Assembly: GCA_015689645.1 (NCBI GenBank)
Contig: WVSM01000007.1
Span: 124,001 to 188,000 of the forward strand
DNA: 64,000 nucleotides
Direction: 5' to 3'
DNA from: Rhodobacterales bacterium HKCCE4037
Lineage (GTDB): Bacteria > Pseudomonadota > Alphaproteobacteria > Rhodobacterales > Rhodobacteraceae
Part shown: one piece after another, positions 16,881 through 26,656 of the stretch
How the letters are laid out: the number at the start of each line of letters is the position of its first letter
Numbering within the stretch: the stretch's first letter is position 1
The notes under the pieces: model-generated
The model's database searches: none
Told to the model about the DNA's origin: nothing
What the model saw: the letters and a program-made list of their open reading frames with translations, nothing else
Made by a program: the position numbers and the translations under genes

Positions 16881-19028
16881 TCATACAGATGCGGCGGCAG
16901 GCTCAGGCGCCGGGACTACGGAAGGGCCGACGCGTGCTACGATGCTTTCCGGATCGATGATCAAAGCGATCCGTCCGTCGCCGAGAATTGTTGCTGCCGC
17001 TATGCCATCAATGTGCTGATAATTCGTTTCCAGGCTCTTGATGACCACCTGGCGCTGGTCGCGGATCGCGTCGACAAGCAGGGCGCAGCGGCGACGCGCC
17101 TCGGTTTCGACGATCAGCAGGATATGATTGTCGAGCGGATCCGGCGCGGATCGAAGGCCGAAGACGTTGCCCAGATCGATGATGGGCAGTAGCCCGTCGC
17201 GCGTCGCCAGGACCTGAGCGTTCGTACCTATGGCATGGACCGAAGACGCTTTGGGCTGTTGCGTCTCGTGTACGGCGGTGATCGGCACGACCATGGTCTC
17301 GCCTGCGACGTCGATGACCATACCTTCCAAGACTGCCAGCGTAAGCGGCAGGCTTATGGAAAAGGTGGTTCCGAAGCCGGGATTGGATTGGATGGTCAGC
17401 CGCCCGCCGAGAGACAGGATCTCGTTTCGCGCCACGTCCAGACCGACACCACGACCCGAAAGCTCGGACACTTCTTCTTTTGACGAGAAACCCGGCAGGA
17501 ACAGAAGGGAATCGATTTCGGAGGGTGTCATTTCAGCATTCGGCGAGATTAGGCCCTTATCTTCGGCGATTTTGCGTACATTCGGACGGTTGATGCCGGC
17601 GCCGTCATCGCTGATCTCGATGACGACCCGGCCGGACCGGTGGGCCGCCGACAAGGTCACTGTGCCCTCCTCGGCCTTGCCTGCCGACTTGCGGCCTTCC
17701 GCATCCTCGAGGCCGTGATCGACCGCGTTTCGGATCATGTGAGTAAGGGGGTCGACAAGCCGTTCAAGGACGGTCTTGTCCACCTCGGTATACTCGCCGT
17801 GGGTCACGAGGTTCACCCGTTTGCCGGTGGCGAGGCTCGCGTCACGCACGGTGCGCGCCATGCGCTGGAAGACCGGTTTGATCGGCTGTGCGCGGATCGC
17901 CATCACGCCTTCCTGGATTTCGCTTGCCAGTTGTTTCAGGCTCGCAAGGCTTGAGGCGACGTCGCTTTGCGAAGGCAAGCCAAGCTCGGTGATGGATTGC
18001 GAGAGCATCGCCTCCTTGATCACCAATTCGCCTACGAGATTTATCAGCTTGTCGACCCGGTCGAGATCAACCCGGATCGTCGAGGGCGTGCGGTTGCGGG
18101 AATGCGCAGCCGGCGGCGCGGCGATTTTCCCGGACGAAGCGACTTCGGCATCCTCTGACGGGTCTTCGGCTGACGTGGGCCCCTTCTGCGTCTCCGGTTC
18201 ATCGGCGTTCTCCGGTTCATCTTCGCCGGAAGCTGCGGGTCTGCCGCTGTCGCCCGGGTCAACTTGCCGGTCGATGAACGTCAGTGTCGCACAATCGTCG
18301 ACGAACTCGAAAACCTCCCGCACATCCGCTTCGTCGACTGCGGCGTCGATCGTCACGATCCATGTCATATGCGGCACTTCAGGATGGAGACCCGAGAGCA
18401 GCGGCACCTCATCCAGGATTGCGCTGACACTGACGGGGCCGTAGCGCTCCAATGCTTTTAGCAGGGTTGCGGGTTCATTGCCGGTCTTGAAGAGATCTGC
18501 CGAGGCTTGGAACGTGAAACACGTGGCCTCTAGATGGCCTGTCTCCACCTCATCTTCGGAACCGATGTCACCGAACAAGCTGAAATCCAGCGTGGCCGGT
18601 TGGAAATCGGTCACCTCTTCGACGGCTTCGGGGCCGGTCGCACCGGTCATTTCGGTCAGGGTCTCGCACAAAGCATCCGATTGCGCGGCCTCGATTGCGC
18701 CATCTCCGCGAGCCGCGGCAACCTGGTCGGACAGATGGTCTCCACAGCGCTGGAAGAGGACCAGGAGATCGTCTGTGACACTCACTTCACCGGAGCGCAC
18801 CGCGTCCAATCCGGTTTCGAACCGATGCGCGAAGGCGACGAGGTTGTCGAGACCGAACGCACTCGCGCCCCCCTTGATCGAATGAACGGCACGAAAGATC
18901 GCGTGCAGCGTCTCGATGTCATCGAAATCCGTGCCCAGGGCAGAAAAGCCGTCGTTCAGGGTTTCGAGAAGTTCGTCACATTCCTGGAAAAAGGTTTCCC
19001 GGAAATCTTCGCTGCTGGTCTGGTTCAT
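16881..19028 (-). CDS. cheA: Chemotaxis histidine kinase CheA
   Basis: A 715-aa cytoplasmic kinase. The P1 HPt domain has the phosphorylated His in RAVHSIKGGASAFG (H49), followed by a CheY-binding-like P2 region near residues 170-260 and an acidic linker (about 265-315). The dimerisation domain starts at DRVDKLINLVGELV. The ATPase domain has the N box HMIRNAVDHGLE, the G1 box ISDDGAGIN and GRGVGLDVARNEI, and a C-terminal CheW-like domain completes the protein. It overlaps cheY1 upstream by ATGA, so kinase and regulator are coupled. Complete and normal in length. Confidence 0.96.
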   Translation of the reverse strand: MNQTSSEDFRETFFQECDELLETLNDGFSALGTDFDDIETLHAIFRAVHSIKGGASAFGLDNLVAFAHRFETGLDAVRSGEVSVTDDLLVLFQRCGDHLSDQVAAARGDGAIEAAQSDALCETLTEMTGATGPEAVEEVTDFQPATLDFSLFGDIGSEDEVETGHLEATCFTFQASADLFKTGNEPATLLKALERYGPVSVSAILDEVPLLSGLHPEVPHMTWIVTIDAAVDEADVREVFEFVDDCATLTFIDRQVDPGDSGRPAASGEDEPENADEPETQKGPTSAEDPSEDAEVASSGKIAAPPAAHSRNRTPSTIRVDLDRVDKLINLVGELVIKEAMLSQSITELGLPSQSDVASSLASLKQLASEIQEGVMAIRAQPIKPVFQRMARTVRDASLATGKRVNLVTHGEYTEVDKTVLERLVDPLTHMIRNAVDHGLEDAEGRKSAGKAEEGTVTLSAAHRSGRVVIEISDDGAGINRPNVRKIAEDKGLISPNAEMTPSEIDSLLFLPGFSSKEEVSELSGRGVGLDVARNEILSLGGRLTIQSNPGFGTTFSISLPLTLAVLEGMVIDVAGETMVVPITAVHETQQPKASSVHAIGTNAQVLATRDGLLPIIDLGNVFGLRSAPDPLDNHILLIVETEARRRCALLVDAIRDQRQVVIKSLETNYQHIDGIAAATILGDGRIALIIDPESIVARVGPSVVPAPEPAAASV

Positions 19029-19408
19029 TGTGCGGCCTCTCCGGTTCCCGCGACCCGCTGAATGGCCCAGACCAGTTTCTCCTCGTCAAAGGGCTTCACG
19101 ATCCAGCCTGTTGCCCCTGCCGACCGCGCGCGGGCTTTCATCTCCGGGGCGCTTTCCGTGGTCAGAACAAGGATCGGAACGATGCGGTCGCGGGTGAGGG
19201 CGCGGGCCCCTTCAATGAATCCGAAGCCATCTAGGTGCGGCATGTTGATATCGGTGATCACGACGTCCGGATCGCTCTCTTCGAACTGTCGCAAGCCATC
19301 GGCGCCGTCTTCGGCGAGCGTACAATCGAAGCCTGCGTTGGAGAGCGCGGCCTTCAGCAGGTTTCTCATCGTGCGCGAGTCGTCGATGGCAAGGATGTTC
19401 AATGTCAT
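19025..19408 (-). CDS. cheY: Chemotaxis response regulator CheY (first copy)
   Basis: A 127-aa receiver domain with D9-D10, phosphoacceptor D53 (VVITDINMPHLDGFGF), the LTT switch residues and K in IVKPFDEE. It sits between the STAS-domain gene and cheA, the cheY1 position of the rhizobial che operon. There CheY1 drains phosphoryl groups from CheA with help from a small protein; the same role is plausible here but not demonstrated. Confidence 0.93.
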   Translation of the reverse strand: MTLNILAIDDSRTMRNLLKAALSNAGFDCTLAEDGADGLRQFEESDPDVVITDINMPHLDGFGFIEGARALTRDRIVPILVLTTESAPEMKARARSAGATGWIVKPFDEEKLVWAIQRVAGTGEAAQ

Positions 19409-19411
19409 TGT

Positions 19412-19696
19412 CTATTTCGCTTCCGCCGTTGCGTAACCGATGTCGGCTGGTGTGATGCCGAGGGTGTGACACGAGGCCAAAAGGGCGTCGCTTGCATTTA
19501 CGATCGCGTAATCGCAGCAGTCTTTTTCCCATTGCCGCGCAGCGGCGATGAGCACCTGAAGCCCCAGCGTTCCGGCGCTTTCGACCCCTGCACCGTCCAG
19601 CATTATCGGCGCATTCATCCGCGCGCGCAGTGCTTCGGCGAGGCCCGGGGCTGCTGTGGTGTCGAGGCGGTCTGGCAAAATGTAGCTTTGTGTCAT
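19412..19696 (-). CDS. STAS-domain protein of the chemotaxis operon (CheS-like position)
   Basis: A 94-aa single STAS fold protein: N-terminal LPDRLDTTAAPGLAEALRARM, the loop GAGVESAGTLGLQVLIAAARQW carrying a Ser/Thr pair (a typical STAS phosphorylation loop) and a short C-terminal helix. It lies exactly between the globin-coupled receptor and cheY1, where rhizobia have the small CheA-binding protein CheS. I infer an analogous accessory role in CheA-CheY1 signalling. An anti-sigma-factor antagonist is less likely in this context. Three bases separate it from cheY1. Confidence 0.8.
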   Translation of the reverse strand: MTQSYILPDRLDTTAAPGLAEALRARMNAPIMLDGAGVESAGTLGLQVLIAAARQWEKDCCDYAIVNASDALLASCHTLGITPADIGYATAEAK

Positions 19697-19732
19697 GTCT
19701 ATAACTCTCTGACCCGAACGGCTTGGTTGAAG

Positions 19733-21187
19733 TCAGTTGTACAATTGAAAGCGGTCGACCTGAGACGACATGCCCCGCGATTCCGACGCCAGCGACGCGC
19801 TTGCAGCCGATGTCTGTTCCACCATGGCCGCGTTCTGTTGGGTCATCTGGTCGAGGTATTCGATCGCTGTGTTGATTTCAGCGATGGCGCTGGATTGGCT
19901 GCCCGCTGACTCACTGATCATGCGGACCTTCTCTCCGATCTCCTCGAAGGCTGCGACGGCCTCGGTCAGTACGGTCGACGTCTTGCGAACGAGATCGACC
20001 CCGATCGCAACGTTGCCGTTGCTTGCCCCGATCAGGGACTTGATGTTCTTGGCCGCCTCGGCTGAGCGTTGGGCCAGCGACCGGACCTCGGATGCGACAA
20101 CCGCGAACCCTTTGCCAGCCTCCCCGGCGCGTGCGGCTTCGACCCCGGCATTGAGCGCAAGAAGGTTGGTCTGGAAGGCGATCTCGTCGATGACACCGAT
20201 GATCTGACTCATCTCCTCGGCGGAGGTTGAAATCCGGACCATCGCGTCGTCCGTTTCCTGCACGACTTCGGTCCCGGATTTCGCTTTCTTGAGCGCTCCG
20301 TCCAGGGTCGCATCGGTCTGCCTTGCCAGATCCGCGGTTTCAGCGACGCTGTTCGTCAGGGACGCGACGGCGGCACTCGTTTCCTCGAGGCTCGCGGCCT
20401 GTTGCTCGGTCCGCCGCGCCATGTCGTCGGAGGCATGGGCCATCTCGGTCGATCCGGTCAGGATCCCATCGGCCGCACCCTTCGTTTCTTCGATGATCTC
20501 ACGCAGGCTGTTCACTGTCGCGTTGAACGCATCGTTGAGGCGCGCGCTGTCATAGCCGGACACCTGGTCGACAGACACGCGCAGATCGCCGGCTCCAAGG
20601 CGCTCGAGTGCCTCCGTGAACACATCCAGCGTATCCTGGACAGCCTTTGCGTCATCCTGGCGCAGCTGCTCGATGCGATCGATATAGGTGCTGATCGACA
20701 ATTCGATGTCCAGAAGCGCGGCCCCGACGACGGCCGAAATCCGACCACCCAGTGCATCCGCACTGCCTCCTAATCGACGAAACGGTCGTCCATGCTTGCC
20801 GCCGCCCGCGACGATTGAGCGTATCAACCGGTCCAGCACGACGGCGTAGCCGCTGACATACCATGTGGGTTTCAGGCCGATCCGGGCATGGGCATGACCG
20901 ATCGCCCTGACCCCCCGGGCATAGGTCTCGTCGAATTCGCCTGAAAGTATGCGACTCCAATGTTCCAATTGCTTCTGCTTTGCGCCCTGCATGTGCGCCT
21001 CGTCACGGAACATGTCGCGCAGGGAAGGACGTTTGCGGATTTTCTCGTAAAGATCCTCGAGCGCGGGCTGCATCTCGCGTTCCACCAGCGGCTTGCAGGA
21101 CCGCAAGGTGGCGCGCATTTCCTCATCGATCCCCGCGAAGTTCAGAAGCGTGGCAAAATCTTCTCCGGAATTGATATCAACGTCCAT
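19733..21187 (-). CDS. icpA: Globin-coupled soluble chemoreceptor (IcpA/HemAT-like)
   Basis: A 484-aa cytoplasmic receptor without transmembrane helices. Residues 10-170 form a globin-sensor domain with the proximal-haem-type segment [18 protein letters not shown] (candidate ligand H100). A HAMP-like linker and the methyl-accepting signalling hairpin with tip [22 protein letters not shown] follow. It probably senses oxygen or another haem ligand for aerotaxis. The start [11 protein letters not shown] has GGAG upstream; the open frame further 5' is non-coding in appearance. It is first in the minus-strand che operon, 230 bases from the divergent cheB. Confidence 0.88.
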   Translation of the reverse strand: MDVDINSGEDFATLLNFAGIDEEMRATLRSCKPLVEREMQPALEDLYEKIRKRPSLRDMFRDEAHMQGAKQKQLEHWSRILSGEFDETYARGVRAIGHAHARIGLKPTWYVSGYAVVLDRLIRSIVAGGGKHGRPFRRLGGSADALGGRISAVVGAALLDIELSISTYIDRIEQLRQDDAKAVQDTLDVFTEALERLGAGDLRVSVDQVSGYDSARLNDAFNATVNSLREIIEETKGAADGILTGSTEMAHASDDMARRTEQQAASLEETSAAVASLTNSVAETADLARQTDATLDGALKKAKSGTEVVQETDDAMVRISTSAEEMSQIIGVIDEIAFQTNLLALNAGVEAARAGEAGKGFAVVASEVRSLAQRSAEAAKNIKSLIGASNGNVAIGVDLVRKTSTVLTEAVAAFEEIGEKVRMISESAGSQSSAIAEINTAIEYLDQMTQQNAAMVEQTSAASASLASESRGMSSQVDRFQLYN

Positions 21188-21417
21188 CTCGGGGCTCCAA
21201 ATCAACACAAGAGAGACATCGCATGCTGGCGGACGTCTCGTTGCGATCAGGCATAGACCGCAGGAAGTGAATTGGACGTTAAGGTGCGAAGGCACCGGTT
21301 CGGGGTGAATCATTAAAACTCGAAATATCCGGAGGGCGTTTCATTAACGCATGCCCATTAAGCACGGATCATTCCCTGCCCGCGCGCCATTCGCGTGCCA
21401 TCGAAGGACCTGCACAC

Positions 21418-22401
21418 GTGCCCCCTGCCCTACCCGCCTTGATCAAGGTCGCCATCGTGGACGAGGTCAGATCGCGCGCTCAGCGCCTGACAGATGAAAT
21501 CTCGCATCACGATCGGTTCGACGCGCCGGTGTGGTACTCGACGCTCAATGAGGCCTTCGTAACGATCGAAGCGGCGCCACCCGATATCGTCCTTGTCTCA
21601 CCCGGCCTGGCTTGCCGCAGCGAATATCCGATGTTCGATGCGTTGCTTGAAATGTTGAAGGTCCGGCGGCTTTACCTCGTCGGTCGTCTCGGTCAATCGG
21701 ACTTCGGAGGCGCGCAGGCGCCGGTGCGCACCGATGCGGAGGTACGGGAATTCTGCGCGTCGCTCCTCCACCTTCTGGGCCTTGCCCCAGCGGCGATGCC
21801 GCCGAAACCGCCGACGGACAAGTCCCGCCTTGTCGTGATCGGAAGCTCGACCGGCGGGATCGAAGCACTGCTCAAGGTTCTTCCCTGCTTTCCCATCGAT
21901 TGCCCTCCGACACTCATCGTGCAGCACATCAAGGCAGATTTTCTGCCCGGGCTCGTCAAACGGCTGGATACCGCATGCGCAGCGCAGGTGCGCGAAGCCA
22001 AAGAGCGGGACGTCGCAACGCCAGGTGTTGTGCTTGTCGCTCCGGGGAACGAGGCGCATCTGGTCCTCCGCCCCAGCGGCAGGAGGTGCCTGCTGGTGGC
22101 CGAACCTCAGGAATCCGGCCATCGTCCGTCAGTTGACCGCCTTTTTCATTCGGCCGTTCCCTACGGCCCCGACGTCGTGGCCGCGCTGTTGACGGGAATG
22201 GGCCGCGATGGTGCACGGGGCATGTGCGCGATCCGGGAGGCCGGCGGATGGACCATTGCCCAGGATGAGGCGACCTGTGTTGTCTACGGAATGCCACAGG
22301 TGGCCAAATCAATGGGCGGCGTCTGCGAACAACTCCCGGTCGATCGCATCGGCCCCGCAATTCTCAAGGCCGCAACCCAGGAAATGGCGCAATCTGCATG
22401 A
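21418..22401 (+). CDS. cheB: Chemoreceptor methylesterase CheB with degenerate receiver domain
   Basis: A 327-aa glutamate methylesterase/deamidase. The C-terminal catalytic domain is intact: S144 in IGSSTGGIEAL, H170 in LIVQHI and D264 in LLTGMGRDGARG. The N-terminal 120 residues keep the receiver fold (IKVAIVDEVRSRAQRL) but the phosphoacceptor position reads PDIVLVSPGLA, with S61 where Asp is expected, and the KP motif is absent. Classical CheA-driven activation seems impossible. It starts with GTG, with AAGGA 10 bases upstream. It overlaps cheD by ATGA, and the pair diverges from the rest of the che operon. Confidence 0.93.
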   Translation: MPPALPALIKVAIVDEVRSRAQRLTDEISHHDRFDAPVWYSTLNEAFVTIEAAPPDIVLVSPGLACRSEYPMFDALLEMLKVRRLYLVGRLGQSDFGGAQAPVRTDAEVREFCASLLHLLGLAPAAMPPKPPTDKSRLVVIGSSTGGIEALLKVLPCFPIDCPPTLIVQHIKADFLPGLVKRLDTACAAQVREAKERDVATPGVVLVAPGNEAHLVLRPSGRRCLLVAEPQESGHRPSVDRLFHSAVPYGPDVVAALLTGMGRDGARGMCAIREAGGWTIAQDEATCVVYGMPQVAKSMGGVCEQLPVDRIGPAILKAATQEMAQSA

Positions 22402-22922
22402 CGTTTCAAACTCCATTCCGCACCAAGCACATCATTCAGGGTGAGTATTTCGTCACAGATGATCCGAACTTGGTGCTATCCACCCTTCTCGGGTCCTGCG
22501 TGGCAGCCTGCTTTCGCGATCCGGCTTTGGGCATGGGAGGGATCAATCATTTTCTTCTGCCCGGAAATGATCCAGGCGTATCGAGCAGCATTCGATACGG
22601 CGCCCATGCCATGGAGCAACTGATCAACGCGATGCTGCGCCGTGGCGCCCGGCGACACGGGATGGAGGTCTGGCTGTTCGGCGGGGCAAACGTGCTGAGC
22701 GGCATGACGCAAATCGGTGACTCGAACGCCAAGTTCGCGCGGAAGTTCGTGCATGACGAGGGCTTCAAGCTGCGCGGAGAGGATCTCGGCGGCACACGCG
22801 GCCGCAAGGTTCGCTTCCATCCCGCGACAGGTCGGTTTGAAGTCACGCCACTGGCAGAAGCCATCGCGGAAAAGCCGCGTCCGCGTCCAGCCAGCACCGG
22901 CGGCGAGATCGAGCTTTTCTGA
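22398..22922 (+). CDS. cheD: Chemoreceptor glutamine deamidase CheD
   Basis: A 174-aa CheD that deamidates receptor glutamines. The catalytic Cys and His are in LGSCVAACFRDPALGMGGINHFLLPG (C34 and H51), with the 17-residue spacing of the Thermotoga enzyme. The family features GGANVL and KFARKFVHDEGF are present. It is translationally coupled to cheB and followed by a membrane receptor gene after 115 bases. Confidence 0.94.
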   Translation: MTFQTPFRTKHIIQGEYFVTDDPNLVLSTLLGSCVAACFRDPALGMGGINHFLLPGNDPGVSSSIRYGAHAMEQLINAMLRRGARRHGMEVWLFGGANVLSGMTQIGDSNAKFARKFVHDEGFKLRGEDLGGTRGRKVRFHPATGRFEVTPLAEAIAEKPRPRPASTGGEIELF

Positions 22923-23037
22923 ATTGACTAGCGTTTTAGCGACCCGGTGCGAAAGAAACCTGGCATTAGCAATTGCCCGCATAGGTTCGTCCTACGGGTC
23001 CCGGGCCGACCTGCACCCGCACGGATAGGAGTTCTCG

Positions 23038-24960
23038 ATGTTCAGGTGGAAAACAATTCGGGCGCAGGTTCTGACTGCCGTTCTCCTCATATTCGCGCTC
23101 GGCATGGGATCACTTGCCACTGTCCTCACGCTCAAGGAACGTTGGCTCATCGCGGAAGATGCAAAACATCGTCAGAATATCATGCTCAGCGTGCTGAGCT
23201 TCGATCTGGAGTCACAGTTCGGCGCCCAGGGCTTTGAACGCAGTCTCGAGCCCGATGGCCGTCTCGCCGGTGTGACCTGGCCGGAAATACCCGAATTCGA
23301 AAGCCACTCCATAGCCGACAACTCGGCGACACGGACCTTCGGGCTGGTGTCCGTATTACGCTGGGATCCCGTCACCAGCCGGTTCACGCGCGCCAGTACG
23401 TCGGCAATGGATGCAGCCGGTCAGCGTGTCACGACCGCGGAGCTCTCGAGCGAGACGGTCGCCGCCCTGCGCGAAGGCGAAGCAGTCACGGCGCGCCACG
23501 TCATAGGCGAGTCAGAGTTCGATCAGCTGTTGATACCGGTTTTCGGTTCTGATCGGTCTGTCGTGGGCGCTTTGGAAGCGGCCATTCCAGCGACGGACTT
23601 GAGCGGCAAGACCTGGACAACGATCCTGATCAGTTTGGTTGCAACCCTTGTTTGCTTGGGAAGCGCCAGCATTCTGCTCGTCGTCGCGGTTGCCCGAGCA
23701 TTGCGTCCGGTCGCAAGATTGAATGCGTCCATGAGCAAGATCGCGGACGGCGAGTACACCACCGAAGTGCCGCACACGACCATGCGCGACGCGGTCGGTG
23801 ACATGGCCCGCACACTGAAGGTTTTCGCCCAGGATCTCGACACCGGGAAAAGGGCCCGCGACCTGCAATCTAGCGCCGAGCAAGAGGCATTGGCGCGCGC
23901 CGAAAAGGAGCGTGACATTCAGATGCGCGTCGTGGAGGAGATTTCCGACGGGCTGACCCGACTGGCGGACGGCGACCTGATGAAAGCAATCGAAAGCCCC
24001 GCCGACAACCCCTTCCCCGAGCAATACGACGGACTGCGACTGCGCTTCAACGCGGCGTTGGAACAACTGAGCCATGCCATGACAACGGTCCTTGCCTCGG
24101 CCGACAATGTGCGCACAGGGGCCAAAGAAATCGACCAGGTCGCTGGAGACCTGTCGAGCCGGGCGGAAACCCAGGCCGCAACGCTCGAGGAATCTGCGGC
24201 TGCCCTGAACGAGCTGTCGACCTCGGTCCGTCAGGCCAGCGAAAGCGCCGGTCAGGCCGAGCAGGCCGGCCGATCTGCCCGCAATCAGGCAGAAGAAGGG
24301 GCAGAGGTGATGCGGCAGGCCATCGAAGCGATGGAAAAGATCGCCGAAAGCAGCGACAACGTGAGCCGCATCATCGGCGTGATTGATGACATCGCCTTCC
24401 AGACCAACCTCTTGGCGTTGAATGCCGGGGTCGAGGCCGCTCGTGCTGGCGAGGCCGGGAAAGGTTTCGCGGTGGTTGCATCCGAAGTGCGTGGATTGGC
24501 GCAGCGCGCCTCGGAATCCGCGCGCCAAATCAAGGAATTGGTCAGCGCCAGCACGTCGCAGGTCAACGAAGGAACGAAACTGGTGCACGCCACCAGTGAT
24601 CATCTCGATGGCATTCTTGACCAGGCTCGCACCCTGCAGGAGCTGATGAGTGCGATCGCTGCAGCCGCAAGGGATCAGGCCACTGGCCTCGACGAGATCA
24701 GCGCGGGCGTCAACCAGCTCGACTCGGTGACGCAACAGAATGCAGCAATGGCCGAACAAACCAATGCCGCGGCCTCCGGGCTTGCGAGCGCCTCGGACGA
24801 GTTGACGCAGGCCCTGGCAATGTTCCGTCTGCCCGGTGGCAAGATTGTTGCTATGAAGAAAGCGCGTGACCCTGCGCCAATACCGATACCCGCCACTGAC
24901 AATTGGGTGAGCCGCAGCGAGCGTGCACCCATCGCCGTGAACGATTTTGAAGGCTTCTGA
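23038..24960 (+). CDS. Transmembrane methyl-accepting chemotaxis protein
   Basis: A 640-aa receptor: transmembrane helix at about 10-32, periplasmic ligand-binding region (about 33-190) with no ligand motif I recognise, second helix at about 194-217 ([21 protein letters not shown]), HAMP domain, a second HAMP-like segment near 295-345, and a signalling domain whose tip is [22 protein letters not shown]. It ends in VNDFEGF, which could be a weak CheR/CheB-tethering tail, though it lacks the usual Trp. The start has TAGGAG upstream. It follows cheD on the same strand and is likely expressed with cheBD. Confidence 0.93.
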   Translation: MFRWKTIRAQVLTAVLLIFALGMGSLATVLTLKERWLIAEDAKHRQNIMLSVLSFDLESQFGAQGFERSLEPDGRLAGVTWPEIPEFESHSIADNSATRTFGLVSVLRWDPVTSRFTRASTSAMDAAGQRVTTAELSSETVAALREGEAVTARHVIGESEFDQLLIPVFGSDRSVVGALEAAIPATDLSGKTWTTILISLVATLVCLGSASILLVVAVARALRPVARLNASMSKIADGEYTTEVPHTTMRDAVGDMARTLKVFAQDLDTGKRARDLQSSAEQEALARAEKERDIQMRVVEEISDGLTRLADGDLMKAIESPADNPFPEQYDGLRLRFNAALEQLSHAMTTVLASADNVRTGAKEIDQVAGDLSSRAETQAATLEESAAALNELSTSVRQASESAGQAEQAGRSARNQAEEGAEVMRQAIEAMEKIAESSDNVSRIIGVIDDIAFQTNLLALNAGVEAARAGEAGKGFAVVASEVRGLAQRASESARQIKELVSASTSQVNEGTKLVHATSDHLDGILDQARTLQELMSAIAAAARDQATGLDEISAGVNQLDSVTQQNAAMAEQTNAAASGLASASDELTQALAMFRLPGGKIVAMKKARDPAPIPIPATDNWVSRSERAPIAVNDFEGF

Positions 24961-25125
24961 AGGCCAGGGATCGGAGGAACGCGACGGCTACCTCGTTCGA
25001 TACTCGAAACCGCCCCGACACAGTGTTTTTATCGGTGCGTGCAGAGCCTCCACATACGCCTAGAGCGGTGGAGTAGTGTCCTGAGTCGAGGCGCCTGCCG
25101 CTGCACCGGCGATCCTTGAAGGACG

Positions 25126-25797
25126 TCAGAGACGATACTCCGGATCTGCATGTGTCAGGTGATCCCACATGCGTTCGAATATCCCGCCGGACGAGGTTGC
25201 GCGACGTTCGGCTTCTGCCACGTCAATCGTGGGCGCGTCCTCGGCAAGTCCGGCTGAAAGCGCGGCCAATTCGACCCGTGCCGCATCCTCCAGGTACCAC
25301 GCCAACACCAGTGCCTGCTTCAGATCCCGCGCCCGAACGACGGCCCCGTTGCCTCGCATGACCACCCCGGCACTCGTCCCCATCGCGTCAATCACGCCAA
25401 TCGCCCGATCCTCGTCGCGCACAAGTTGTGGGTCGTTCCAGTACCCCGCCCCGGGATGAAAGTAGCACCCGAAACCATGCCGCATTTTCGGTACACGCCC
25501 GAGCGCCCCAAGTGCTATCAGGTTCGGCCCCATGAAGCGGATCACGCCTCCAATTTCGAAATCCCTCGCGTAAATCTGCTGATGCAGTCGCACCTCGCCC
25601 AGGACGCCCTCCGGCAGTTGCCCTGAAACCGGCACCTCGGTGCAGGCCGCCCCCACCGGCGTCAGACCCATGGGCATTGGCGGGCAGACACGAAATGACG
25701 TGTCGTTCAGCCGCGCAGAGCAATGGCCATAGGCATGAACCAACCCATGCCGCGAAAGCGACCGCGCGGTGATCCGGATGATCGTATCAAGGTCCAT
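25126..25797 (-). CDS. Class II aldolase/adducin-fold protein with altered metal site
   Basis: A 223-aa class II aldolase-like protein. HGLVHAYGHCSARLNDTSFRV matches the N-terminal HGxxSxR region, and LGEVRLHQQIYAR the Glu/His catalytic segment (E68). The metal HxH normally found about 15 residues later reads RFM (87-89), and the late NHG segment reads GNG, so the three zinc histidines of fuculose aldolase appear absent. It may be a decarboxylase/dehydratase-like variant or a non-metal enzyme. It is last in an operon, 4 bases after an extradiol-type dioxygenase gene. Confidence 0.8.
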   Translation of the reverse strand: MDLDTIIRITARSLSRHGLVHAYGHCSARLNDTSFRVCPPMPMGLTPVGAACTEVPVSGQLPEGVLGEVRLHQQIYARDFEIGGVIRFMGPNLIALGALGRVPKMRHGFGCYFHPGAGYWNDPQLVRDEDRAIGVIDAMGTSAGVVMRGNGAVVRARDLKQALVLAWYLEDAARVELAALSAGLAEDAPTIDVAEAERRATSSGGIFERMWDHLTHADPEYRL

Positions 25798-25801
25798 CGG
25801 A

Positions 25802-26656
25802 TCAGCTGAACGCCGCGATGTTGGGCTTTGCGCCCCAGTGGCAGAATCCACGCGGCTCGGCGTGGAACTGGCGATCGCGCCAGAGCGGCTCGTCATGGAT
25901 TTCGCAAACGCCCGTCGAGTACTCGTAGGTCATCCCGTCCGGACCGGTGAAATACAGGAAATGCGCGGACGAGGTGGGGTGCGCGCCCGGCCCGAATGTC
26001 ACGTCGATCTGGTTGTCGCGGACAAAATTGAAGGCACGCTGGATATCGTCGGTGCTCGCCACCTGGTGGTTGATATGCTGGATACCCGCCTTCTTGAACG
26101 GAAACAGCGCAAGCGAGTGGTGGATCGTGCCAAGCCGCAGCAAAGGCGCATCGCCGATCCTGTCGGACACCCGCGCGTTGCAGACCTGGGTCCAGAACGC
26201 TTCATCCCGCTCGGCATTGGTGGTGCAGAGGCCGACATGGCTGAACCCGGTGATACCGGCGTCACGGTTGCCGTGGTAACGCGTTCCGGTCATCTCGGGC
26301 CCGACAACGAATTCGATGCGATTGCCGGTCGGGTCGCGGAACGAGATGAAGGCACGCACCATGCGCATGTCACATTCGTCTGTGGTGCCGACATGCACCT
26401 CGTGGCCCAGGTCTTCAAGCGTGGCTGCAACCTGATCGAGGTCCGCCTTGCGACCCAATTCGAATGCCGTCGCCTGATCCTCCGGATCGCCCTCGAAATA
26501 GCACAGTGTCTGGGCCCGATCGTCGGATTTGAAGTAGATCGTACCGCGCCGGCGCTCGGCCACTTCCAACCCAAGCACGTTGGTCGCGAACCACTCCGCC
26601 CCTGCCAGGTCGCGTGTGCCAAGGCGGCAATAGACGACGTCTTTCAGGTCGATCAT
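25802..26656 (-). CDS. Type I extradiol dioxygenase-like VOC protein (iron ligands present)
   Basis: A 284-aa protein with two glyoxalase/VOC modules, the architecture of catechol 2,3-dioxygenase and 2,3-dihydroxybiphenyl dioxygenase. The C-terminal module carries the 2-His-1-Glu set: H140 in TGFSHVGLCT, H197 in IQHINHQVAS and E245 in MTYEYSTG. A ring-cleaving dioxygenase acting on a catechol-like compound is likely; the substrate is unknown. The start overlaps the upstream paralogue by ATGA. The protein ends FCHWGAKPNIAAFS, a tail shared in pattern with its neighbour. Confidence 0.82.
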   Translation of the reverse strand: MIDLKDVVYCRLGTRDLAGAEWFATNVLGLEVAERRRGTIYFKSDDRAQTLCYFEGDPEDQATAFELGRKADLDQVAATLEDLGHEVHVGTTDECDMRMVRAFISFRDPTGNRIEFVVGPEMTGTRYHGNRDAGITGFSHVGLCTTNAERDEAFWTQVCNARVSDRIGDAPLLRLGTIHHSLALFPFKKAGIQHINHQVASTDDIQRAFNFVRDNQIDVTFGPGAHPTSSAHFLYFTGPDGMTYEYSTGVCEIHDEPLWRDRQFHAEPRGFCHWGAKPNIAAFS

